Positions 18,953 to 28,846 of a DNA stretch of 64,000 nt are shown here, piece after piece. Position 1 is the stretch's first letter; the number at the start of each line of letters is the position of its first letter. This DNA comes from Asparagopsis taxiformis (taxonomy: Eukaryota > Rhodophyta > Florideophyceae > Bonnemaisoniales > Bonnemaisoniaceae): the NCBI GenBank assembly GCA_030407315.1, contig JALQPE010001924.1:1-64000 (forward strand), given 5' to 3'. The translations under genes were made by a program, and so were the position numbers. The notes beneath the pieces were generated by a model. It was not told the DNA's origin and did not search any database. It was given only the letters and a program-made list of their open reading frames with translations.

Positions 18953-20378
18953 TGCAATAAAGAAGAGAGTTGAACCCACATTCAAATGTTTGTAGTAGTG
19001 AAATTGCTGATTGAGCCAAGTGCTCGGGTTGTGTACAAATTTCTGATAGAAGATCCCTCTTTAGCTCTACTCCAGTACCCCTTTTTTATCATATGCTTCC
19101 ATCCATTCATAGATCTAGACAATTCCATACCAAAATGAACGCAAACTAAACCAAGATTTCTAGAAGGTTACATTTTTCCCATTGCTAGTTCTTACTGATG
19201 GATAGTATACAAAGTAATTGCGGATAGTTCACAGCAACCGGCATTCTACATTCAAAGCTCTAGAAAATTTACATTCTATCGTACTCAGTCCGTAAGTTCT
19301 ACCATTTCATCATTTATTGTATGTTTGGATGAATGAATAGTCGTTAGGCTTGACGGTGCGAAATGCCTTGATAATGACCCTACTAATATTATACCATTTT
19401 CGCACCCTTTGTCGCACCTTCCTACCCTAATTTTTGAATAATTTGATGTGGTAACGTTGCAGAGCCCATATTCGCACCCCCTTTTTCTCGGTCATCATTG
19501 GCTACGAAAACATATTTTTTATATTTTAGGGTATCCCTACAGTATCCCTCCTTACAGTATCAGTTGCAGATTTCGATGTGGCGATGGACTCGATTTCTTC
19601 TTTTGCGTTTTTCTCAGTGAAGATGGAGAGCTAGAACCCCTTTCTTAGTGCCTTCAAGAGGGTCAATAAAAAACTGGTGCTACAACGTATTATTGTATGC
19701 ATTTCTGGGACAATATGACCTACTGTGATAGATGGTGCTACTAGAGAAAATGTGCCATTGCGTGATGTACATTGCAGCTTGTTTAGCTCTCCAATTAGCA
19801 CTGTGCTACACTTAGACAAATTTGCTTACAGTATCAGCCCCACAGGATCCCCCATTGTGCTTCACTTGTGGCGGCCAATTTTTAGTTACCCGAAGTTATC
19901 ATACGTTGGCCAATAGCCATTCAGTTCGTGAATAACCCTAAATTACATACTAGTTTCCGTAATTGTCCCAGACTAATTTATTTCATTGCTGTAGCTCGGG
20001 ATGCATTGCTGTATGTTTGGCCCTAGTAGAACACCTTTTCTACTTACCTTAAGTTATCATATTTGGGTTGATCGCAATTACAATTTTATACTGGGCGAAG
20101 AAATTGAACTAAACTAAATTACATTGGTGCTGCCGTGCATATTCGCTGGAGCGACGCACTAATGCACCGGTACAATTTTATCTAAACTTTCCTTTTTTCT
20201 ATTTTCCACTAAAAACCTAATTTATAGCATTGCTGTCGGCTCGCCGGCGGCGGGTGCGAGAAATCTACTGTCACGCTGCAGCGGTGGGTGTTCACACCGT
20301 CCAAAATGCACCCTCCGCGACTGCGTGACAGCTTTACTAACTTAACTTTATTTTTGTTGCGGTGCGAGTTTCAGGTAA
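18953..20378. other. gene-poor AT-rich stretch
   Basis: I see no supported gene, RNA or mobile-element feature across this 1.4 kb. Frames are short and compositionally random. Confidence 0.5.
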
Positions 20379-20520
20379 TGTCATGAGTTGAGTCGATTCA
20401 CTGCGTCGAACCGTGCTCACGTGTTTATTGTCCTTGTGATGGCTTCGTCGTCGAGCTTAAATACTAATCTATACGTGTACTGTAATTGTGTATGTGTAAT
20501 GTATGTATGATCATCCGACA
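20379..20520 (-). mobile_element. solo LTR related to the 22886-28071 Copia element
   Basis: Read on the minus strand it starts TGTCGGATGATCATAC, has ATTACAGTACAC and AGTATTTAAGCTCG, and ends CTCATGACA, matching the 132 bp Copia LTRs in order with scattered differences. The TATTTAA in the shared core is a candidate TATA box. Flanking five-mers (GGTAA and CCGAA) do not match, so it is an old copy or a recombination product. Confidence 0.75.
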
Positions 20521-22039
20521 CCGAAATCACAAAAAATGGTGAAACCACTTGATTGTCGCCAGGTTGTCGGAAACAGGGTGTGGGACTTGTCCCGTATGAT
20601 GCAGTGAAGGGTCGTGAAGGGATGCCTCTCAGGAGGACAGAAAGGACGCAAGAGAAGGGTCGTGTGCAGATGACGCTCGCGAGCGTGAATGGTTATTCTG
20701 CAAATAATCAGCCGCGCAGAGCCGCGTCGCCAACCCGCTCGCAGCGGTGGCGTGGCAGAGTAATTGTCGCCCAAGGGGGAATGGGCGCGTGCCGCCTTTC
20801 ATTGGCACCGGGCCCGATGGCTTGCGCTGGATCCTCCCGCGTAATTGCAAAGTGTATTCGTTAAGCGCGCTTAGTTGCACAGGTGTACGTGAGGGCCGAT
20901 CCGTCCATTACAGTGGCGCACGTGTACGATATACCCGGCCGTTTCTATTAGTTTACACGTAGCAGCATAGCAGCCTACTCTGTAAGGCCTCTGGGCCGCA
21001 TAAACACACCCAAAAGGTCTATTGGACGCCGGACCAGGACCATTGGTCCTGGTCCGGTCCCGGCAGTCTCGTTGACCATTTAAGGTCAATGGACTGACCA
21101 CTAAGGCACAATAAAGGCAGATCGTTTCGGTTCCAAATCATTCGACCGTGGTCGTTTAACTTACAACTAAACGGCGGCGGCAATTCATTCACAGGATATC
21201 AGCCGCTCCGTTTCTATCTCCTATTGGGGACCGCTCGCCTTCGTCCCCAATTGCCCACCGCGAGCCTCCTCCGGCGGGAGTGCACGTGGATTCCCCTACG
21301 GCATTTCTTCTCCACGGTAGTGGACCACCTTCCCGCTTCTTTCAACACCGCCAGGCGACCGGGAGTGGCCTTCCGCCCACCAGTACAAGGCTACCGACTG
21401 GGAGCGATGTTGGTTCGGCCCCCCAGCCGGTCAACCGAGCCAACGCCTGTGTGCTTCTCAATCGGTCTCGACTGCAGCCGCCGGCGGTATCACAGTTGTG
21501 GAATACGCTGTGTGAACAGGTACGCGTGGAGGCGACCACAATTCCCCGTGGGGATCCATCGCGCTAAGTGCCTAGTTAACCCTTGAGTGGGTTGAGGACG
21601 GCTACAGCCGATAGATCCCTCCGGTAGTTTAGATCCAGCCCTCCCGGACCCCGCTCTACCACCCGCTACCGGGTTGGGAGACAGGTGTCCGGGCTCCGAG
21701 GGATCGATCCACCCGACACCGCTCTCGGGCTACCAGGATCGCACGAGGCATCCGCCTAGTGGAATCGGCGCTCTCACTCGTGAGTTCTAAGCCTTATCCC
21801 TATCTACGAACCCTCCTTGGAGGTACAATCTATCTAAAAGGGCTAAGGGCTAAGGTCCCACAGGATTCTAGACGGATCGTCTGTGTGGCCTTACAACCCA
21901 CACTAAGGCAGGCGATTCGTCTCTGCTCTACCACACTCTAGCCGAGCCTGACAATCGCGACAGGAGGGCTCGAACATCTCGCGGTGGCCCGCCGATTCGG
22001 CTTACAGCCAAGGCTGCCAATTGTCGAATCGACCAATCC
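20521..22039. other. unassigned block with hairpins; no gene
   Basis: No gene is supported. A 25-base hairpin (GGACCAGGACCA, one-base centre, exact complement) lies at 21031-21055, and TTGACC/GGTCAA arms flank ATTTAA just after it. Around 21680-21730, GACAGGTGTCC and CCACCCGACA resemble phrases in the LTRs at 50773 and 54569, so part may be a diverged LTR. Confidence 0.4.
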
Positions 22040-22885
22040 AGTGCACTACACAAAGCCATCCCCCTCCCCGATTGCCTCTGAGCTTCTCTCCACGACTGAC
22101 TGGAATCCAAACCACTCAACACATGTAAATACGACTTACAGCCTCATCAGATCCCTGTGATATCTCGCTGACTGTACACGCCCAGACATCTCATTCATAG
22201 TAGGCATACTGGGCCGCTATTCTCACAACCCTACCACTTATCATTGGCTGGCTGCATTGCGCGTCCTGCGACACCTCCGCGGCTCGCCCAACACTGGCGT
22301 AACATATAATCGCCATTTCTACCACTCCCTTATGGCATTCTCAGACTCGGACCACGCTGCATGCCCTGACACCCGTCGTTCGACAACAGGCAGCCTAGTT
22401 TTCTATAATGGGTCTCCTGTCGCGTGGCAGTCAAAACGTCAACGCACAGGGTCGCCATCGACTCACGCGGCTGAATATGTCGCGACGTTCCACTCGACCC
22501 AACAAATGTAAGCGGTTCCAACTTCTTTTATGAGACCCGCGACCTTGCCCGCGCACCAATTCCCCTGTACATCGACAAACGCCGCCGCAAATGTCACCGC
22601 CAAAGCCTCTTACCGACACCAAGGCGCGCCATATCGACATCAAGTACCACTGGCTCAAAGAGCAAGTACAAAAAGGGCTCATTGCACCGCAGCGTATCTC
22701 CTCTACTGACAATCCCGCTGATCTCTTAACGAAGGCGCTGAAACCGACTCAATTCACTCTCGAACTACCTTTACTCCGCCCACGGCGCGCGGCGACTGAC
22801 AAGTAACTTTTCTTTTACGCACCGTGGCCACTTCGCTGCTTGACAAATAACTCTATACTTACAGCCACTTACTGCACTTATCCAG
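22040..22885 (+). mobile_element. old Copia element tail (late RT, RNase H), 5' part
   Basis: Fragments read SPIASELL, YLADCTRPDISF, SDSDHAACPDTRRST, GSPVAWQSKRQ, AAEYVA and KARHIDIKYHWLKEQV, the end of a Copia reverse transcriptase and its RNase H. Several stops and frame changes (for example a TGA before YLADC) show it is dead. It is cut at 22885 by the younger Copia element and resumes at 28072. Confidence 0.85.
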
Positions 22886-23017
22886 TGTCGGATGATCATA
22901 CAACTATTACACCTTTTACGCATTACAGTACACACTTAGAACAGTATTTAAGCTCGGCGACGACGCCATTCGCATGAACTAAAGATGTATCGATCTCATT
23001 CATCCTCATGATCAACA
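22886..23017 (+). repeat. 5' LTR
   Basis: 132 bp, TG...CA ends. TATTTAA at 22945-22951 is a possible TATA box, conserved in the solo LTR at 20379-20520. Confidence 0.95.
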
Positions 23018-23034
23018 GGTTATGAGCCCAGACG
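23018..23034 (+). promoter_or_regulatory. primer binding site, half-tRNA type
   Basis: GGTTATGAGCCCAGACG follows the LTR directly. Its complement contains CTCATAACC, the anticodon loop and stem of methionine (probably initiator) tRNA, not the tRNA 3' end. Drosophila copia and yeast Ty5 are known to prime from such an internal tRNA fragment. Confidence 0.7.
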
Positions 23035-23404
23035 CTGACTAGCCCCACAACTATTCCCCTCCCACCCATCTCCAGAACGCGGCGACACCTTACCGACACC
23101 ATACCGATCCCAACCAACCCCACCGCACGCGACATTCGTCGCCAACGATATTCTCAGCAAAGACAACGACAGCTCGAACTCCAATCTCTTTCCTCTGAAC
23201 AATCAAGCCAACACCTTATCGAATCCCCAATTTCCCTTCGCCCCAAACCATTCTCCATGTCTCATCCTACCAAACTCATCAACAACAAAACAAATTCCCG
23301 ATTTCCATGTCCCCGTCCTTACCCGAACCAACCTCATACAATGGTGCCACACCATAGACAACCACGCCACACTACACGATCTAACCAATTATGTCACAGG
23401 TCCC

Positions 23405-24271
23405 ATGCCCACTGCTCCCACAGACCCACAGGAACGACAAGATCACAAGCGAAAAATGGCACTAGCCAGCCTCTTGGTATTACCAAACATATCACAAGAC
23501 ATCATCTCCACTTTGAGTCCCACAATACTCAACAGTCCCACCCCCACCCTATACAACCACATCAAGGACAAACTATCCACAGTACCACCACAACAATCAG
23601 AAGCCAGTCTTCGAAGGAGAGCGGAACAACTTAAACACAACGCAGCGGACAACATACAGACATACATAGACCGACACTCGGAGCTCCGCAACATTATGCT
23701 ACAATCGGCTTTCCCTAACATTGACGACGAGCAAACAACCGTCCAATTCGTTCTCAACGGGTTGTATCACATCCCACAGTGGGCACCGCTACTACAGAAT
23801 CTGGCAAACTTTCACAACTTCCATGAAGGCAGAAGACCCAGCCTAGACCTAGTCTTCAGTATGCTCCTTGAACATGAGCAAGCAAGCCCATCCCTCCCTA
23901 TTCCAGAACGCCCATCTAACCCATCACCAACCCCAATCCACCTCCACAGTCCCTCTCAACCTCCTCTTACACCAATGCCTCACCCATATCATCAAACCAT
24001 GTACCACCAACCAGTTCGCAACTACCCACCACCATACAAATTCCGAAATCCAGGCACACCTACTCCAATCAATATCAACAACCCCATCCCACCTCCTCCA
24101 GGTCATCAAGGCACATGGTGCACTCTACATGGCTCTCCAACACACAGAACCGAGCATTGCATCACAAGACAAAAATTACTGAGACAACAATATGCTCCAT
24201 TAGGAATTCGTCACAGAGCTCAAGCAACACTCACACCGCACCACACTACCCATACCCGCCATTCCCAATAG
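23405..24271 (+). CDS. gag: Copia gag
   Basis: 288 codons from the first ATG. The frame is open further upstream and gag-like (NLIQWCHTIDN), so the true start is earlier and unclear. The capsid-like region is followed by a Pro-rich tail and a variant zinc knuckle (CTLHGSPTHRTEHC, spacing CX2HX4HX4C). Gag packages the element RNA into virus-like particles in the cytoplasm. It overlaps the following frame by about 150 bases, which could reflect programmed frameshifting or decay. Confidence 0.85.
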   Translation: MPTAPTDPQERQDHKRKMALASLLVLPNISQDIISTLSPTILNSPTPTLYNHIKDKLSTVPPQQSEASLRRRAEQLKHNAADNIQTYIDRHSELRNIMLQSAFPNIDDEQTTVQFVLNGLYHIPQWAPLLQNLANFHNFHEGRRPSLDLVFSMLLEHEQASPSLPIPERPSNPSPTPIHLHSPSQPPLTPMPHPYHQTMYHQPVRNYPPPYKFRNPGTPTPININNPIPPPPGHQGTWCTLHGSPTHRTEHCITRQKLLRQQYAPLGIRHRAQATLTPHHTTHTRHSQ

Positions 24272-26097
24272 CCCCAGATACAAGTCAAAATCACCCCACT
24301 GAGCATCCACCATCCCCACCTGAGATCTACCAACTACCTCAGACACCTCAACCATCTATACCCCAGCACTCACCATCAGAGACTCATTCCTCAAGCACAA
24401 TAAATACTCCATCTTCCTCGTCCTATATCTTAGACTCTGGCGCGACTCCTACACACCTTCAACATGCTCAAGAAACAATGCACTCACTACACACACACAC
24501 ATTGACTGCTTCCGGACAGCTAGAACCCATCACCCACAGTGGACCGGCGACTATACCACTGACCAACAATACATCACTCGATGTCAACTACGCAGTCACG
24601 ATGCCCAATGCGGAATTCAACTGGTATCAGTCAGCCAAGTCGCGGACACACACGATGTCCTCTTCCAACAAAAACGCAGCCTACATTACTCAAAAACAGC
24701 CACCCCCTCCTGATAATATCACAATTGCCAAAGCTACCAAACAAAACAACCTTTATGTGTTGCCGACAAGAGGACACAAACGGAAACGTAATTCGCCCGT
24801 GAAACATACCCAAAAAGTACAACCGGTGATGCGAACATGCTTTGGAGCACGCACACAGCCCCCAACTAACACTGGAACCACGAACAAGACCACACACCAA
24901 AACATCCCCAAAGCGTCCACAACAAACACAACGATAGATTACATCACGAAACCAACGCCCGCCTACCATCCAGGCACCACCACTCCAAAACCATTCCAGC
25001 TAGGCAAAAGAAAAATTCTGCGCACAGAACACACAAAAGCGCATCAACCACCATCAGAACAACGACCACCCATCAAAAAACAGCAGCCCACCCGAGTTGC
25101 AATCCCAGGCTACAACACAACAATCAATCGATCCACACAAAAACCAATACATCAAGAAAATCCCCAACAAATTATACGCACTCAACGCATCATCCAGCCA
25201 AAACAGAAATCACAATCACCATCGACGAACCACCAGAAAATACAAACACTGATCACGCCACATAACACCATATCAGACCAAATCCGAAATCTCCCTCCAA
25301 ACACAAAACACATTGAACCATACATACGAGACTATCATAACTGGCACATTCGCCTCGGCCACTTACACCCGACACGAATCCACCAGCTTGCCAAACAAGA
25401 CCTTGTCGAAGGACTGCCACTCACCCTGAAACAACCCCCTCCCAAAATCACATGCACAGGATGTGCGCTCGGAAAACAAACTACAGCGCCATTCCACAGC
25501 AAGCAACGAAATGCCCCGCTGTGTGCACACCTTCACACAGATGTTTGCGGTCCCTTCCCCACACCATCTATACGCCAACACAGATATTTTGCAACGTTTC
25601 TCGATGAACACAGCAGATTTCTACATATCAAATTAGCACCTAAAAAGAACCAGGCAGCAGCACACATACAACAACACATATCATGGTTACACACCACAAC
25701 ACCACATCGCGTAACAGACATCACGATGGACAACGCAAAAGAGTATACAACCAAGGAACTAACTCAGTTCTATGAAGCCGAACACATACGAACACACCCA
25801 ACCATCCCATACACACCACAAGAGAATTCATTGGCTGAAAGGGTGAACAGGACACTCACAGACACTGTCCGAGCCATGTTGTTCACCTCCCAACTCCAGA
25901 ATGCCTCTGGGATTATGCACTTCAGGCGGCAGTTGATCATCATAACCATGCACCTCATTCTGCACATGGCCTACCACCAATTACACTATGGACAGGACAG
26001 ACACCTAATATCTCCACTTTCCTCCCATTTGGACAGTACGGCTACGTCACCAATAGGAAACCCGGCAATAAGATGCAACCGAAAGCTACTATCATGA
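24115..26097 (+). pseudogene. pol: Copia pol: protease and integrase, frame-damaged
   Basis: The protease active-site motif DSGAT is at 24433. The integrase has the HHCC finger (RLGHLHPTRIH, then CTGCALGKQ) and the D-D-E triad in HTDVCGPF, TMDNAKEY and PQENSLAERVNRTL (about 25345-25870). Between about 24620 and 24690 the protease-linker coding signal runs in another frame. After about 25900 the integrase tail continues in another frame (ECLWDYALQ), so the last ~60 codons here are spurious. Integrase would insert the cDNA; these breaks should prevent a full polyprotein. Confidence 0.9.
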
Positions 26098-27026
26098 GAT
26101 ATATAGGCCGTATCGACACTCGACACTATCAGGTATATGATCCTGCCACAAACGCAATATCAAGCTGCCGCACACCCGATTTCAGGATATATGAACCCCA
26201 CAAAGATCCAATCGCGACAACACAACATTCGCAAATTGAACACCGAGCCCACCAAACCACCATGATCACACCTCCAATACCAATCACCTCACCGAAAACA
26301 CTAAGTGAAGCGCGGAATGCACCAGATGCAATCGAATGGGAACGCTCCTGGAACCATGAACTCGATACCCTGGAAGCACGGGGTACCATCACATACATAC
26401 CTAAACAACAAGTACCTCCCGGCACCAAACTCATACCGGTCAAAATCATTCTCAAGACGAAAACAGATTCTAATGGAATACCAATATCACGCAAAACAAG
26501 ATGCAACCTCCGCGGCGATTTACAGCGCCCACACGAACATTTTGACCCAGACTCCATATCGTCGCCAGTTGCAGACCGTGACGCGATAAGACTATCACTG
26601 GCATTGGCCGCAGCACATGGGTATGAGGCCTCCCATTGGGACCTCGAATCAGCATTCCTCCATGAATCCTTCGATGACGAAACTGACCCCAACAAATTCC
26701 TGTACATCCATCAACCGATACGATTTGACGGTACCCTCAAGTATCCTGGTATGATAGGCAAGCTAACGGGCAATATGTATGGCTCCCGGCAAGCATGCAA
26801 AATATTCACAACCGGACTAAGCGAACATCTTAAACTACAACAATTCACAAGACTCACAAGTGAGAGCTGCACCTATCATCTCACTGACCCCAAAGATACA
26901 ACCCAGTTTGTCTACTTTGTAGTCACTGTGGATGATTTTCTGGTTATTACAAACAACCCGCAACTACGAGACAAAGCCAAGAACCACATTCAAACCAAAT
27001 ACAATTTAAAGACTTGGGGCCGGTGA
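26073..27026 (+). pseudogene. pol: Copia pol: reverse transcriptase, frame-damaged
   Basis: Motifs run in order: WERSWNHELDTLEA, RCNLRGDLQRP, HWDLESAFLHE and the catalytic TVDDFLV. The frame closes at 27026 after KTWGR, while the sequence goes on one frame over as LGPVTHILGWKV, so a one-base shift lies near 27015. Enzyme role: copies element RNA into DNA. Confidence 0.9.
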
Positions 27027-27890
27027 CACACATCTTAGGATGGAAGGTGGACAGAGATGTCACAGGGATACGAATATCACAACCTGCCTACATTACAAGC
27101 CTGCTCAAGAAATACAAGCTAACAGATGCCAAAACGGCGACCTCTCCAATTGCATCGGAACTGCTCACACCGGACTCAGAACATTCAAAACCCCTCGACA
27201 CATCGTAGCACAACTACCACGCACTCATTGGCAGTATAAGATATCTGGCAGACTCCACCAGGCCAGATATATCTTTCATCACAGGATATCTAGGCCGATT
27301 CTCCCAAGAACCCACGACACACCACTGGAAGTCTGCCCTCCGTGTACTGCGCTACCTTAAAGCAACTATAAAAACGGGCATACATTACAAAGTTGGACTC
27401 ACAGAAACCCTCCAATCGCATTCAGATAGCGACTATGCTGCATGCACAGAAACAAGAAGATCAACATCCGGAACCTACATCACATACAATACAGCACCGA
27501 TTGCATGGCAATCTAAGAGGCAGAGATTCATAGCCACCAGTACTTGGGCGGCAGAGTATGTCGCAGCATTCCACACTGCGCAACACACCTTTTGTCTCCG
27601 CAACCTCCTAAATGACCTCCGACACCCAGAATCCAAACCAACAAAACTATACATGGACAACACCGGAGCTATAACCACAGCTAACACGTCGCATCCCACA
27701 CCCAAATCTAAACATATTGATATCAAATATCACTATCTGAAGGAACTCATCAACCGCCAAATGATACAAATTGAGTACATTCCGACGAACAAAAACAACG
27801 CAGATATAATGACCAAAGCCTTCAAACCAGCACAGTTCCAACAAAAACTCCAATTACTACAGCTCTCGCAGTCTGCGGCGTGCGGCGACT
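27014..27890 (+). pseudogene. pol: Copia pol: end of RT and RNase H
   Basis: Continues through an in-frame TAG at 27206-27208 (between PLDTS and YHALIGSIRYLADS). RNase H follows: SDSDYAACTETRRST, IAWQSKRQRF, AAEYVAAFH, LYMDNTGA and KHIDIKYHYLKEL. It removes RNA from the RNA-DNA hybrid in the Copia cycle. Confidence 0.85.
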
Positions 27891-27939
27891 GTCGGATGAT
27901 CAAAACATCTCCACCCCGCAGCCAGCTCAAGCCTACATC

Positions 27940-28071
27940 TGTCGGATGATCATACAACTATTACACCTTTTACGCATTACAGTACACACTTAGAACAGTA
28001 TTTAAGCTCGGCGACGACGCCATTCGCATGAACTAAAGATGTATCGATCTCATTCATCCTCATGATCAACA
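27940..28071 (+). repeat. 3' LTR
   Basis: Reads identically to the 5' LTR. A 13-base copy of its first bases (TGTCGGATGATCA) also occurs at 27890-27902. Confidence 0.95.
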
Positions 28072-28210
28072 TCCAGTACTTAGTCGTTCGCCGTCGCTCC
28101 ACTCCTTCAATAAACAGCCAAGGAACTCGGATCTCTTCACACCCGCTCTTTCGATTCCATACCTGTCTCTGCTGGATTAATTCTACACCACAGCTGTCCA
28201 GGTCGGACAC
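28072..28210 (+). mobile_element. resumed end of the old Copia copy, probably LTR
   Basis: Starting with the duplicated TCCAG, this joins 22885 if the young element is removed. It contains AATAAA (possible polyadenylation signal) and ends near GGTCGGACA. LTR identity is inferred from position only. Confidence 0.45.
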
Positions 28211-28846
28211 GTGCCAATGGCGAGCGATACAATGGATAGATATACTGTAATGGTGAGGCCTACTACTGTAAACTGGTTCAGTTTAGTTCAATGTGGCACA
28301 GCGATTGCGGCGCACAGCTTCATAGCCGTATGTCGATGACCATTCACAGATCATGAAGCGCGCCTCGTCGACACAAATCGCTGTCGCGACCAACGCGTCG
28401 TATCTCTTCCGTTCAATTGTCCATGTCTGTTGCTTGATGACATGCAATCACATCATTTGAATCCGCACTTGGGGTATGACACACCTCCAACTGTGTACAG
28501 GTGGTGGTCGCACTATAGATGTACAGCTGTAGAATGAAGCACGCATTCGTTGTGCATTGGGGAGGATGGAACTGTGATGCGATGCACCCTCAATTATCGT
28601 CCATCTGCACGCATGGCCATGTCCACGCGCATGCAAGTGCCCATGCCTATGCCTATGCCTATGCACGTGCACGCTCCATCAAGGTCGACGTGGACAATCG
28701 CGTCTGCGCTGCGCTGCGCTGCAATATGCCGCGCCGCGTTTCACGACGGCCTCGCATATAGACCGGAAGGTGTCCCGAGCGTCACTACTTCCCGTTCCGT
28801 GCGATAGTTTGTTAAATCCGTTTCGTTTAGTCTGGTGCACAGAAGC
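28211..28846. other. 5' flank of the giant Sel1 gene, with a short microsatellite
   Basis: No gene seen. An ATGCCT tandem (about 28641-28665) lies in a CATG-rich tract. The presumed promoter of the next gene is here. Confidence 0.4.

Larger units (their letters stand above)
22886..28071 (+). mobile_element. Copia LTR retrotransposon, complete but with broken frames
   Basis: 5186 bp. The 132 bp LTRs (22886-23017 and 27940-28071) start TGTCGG, end ATCAACA and read the same throughout. Target-site duplications TCCAG stand at 22881-22885 and 28072-28076. The order gag, protease, integrase, reverse transcriptase, RNase H is the Ty1/copia order. The coding region is broken by frame changes and one stop, so it appears non-autonomous unless some breaks are sequence errors. 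Confidence 0.95.

Noticed and set aside
21224..21586. 120-codon frame in the GC-rich block
   Set aside because: Arg/Pro-rich, no family, overlapping frames equally open; typical of GC-rich non-coding DNA.
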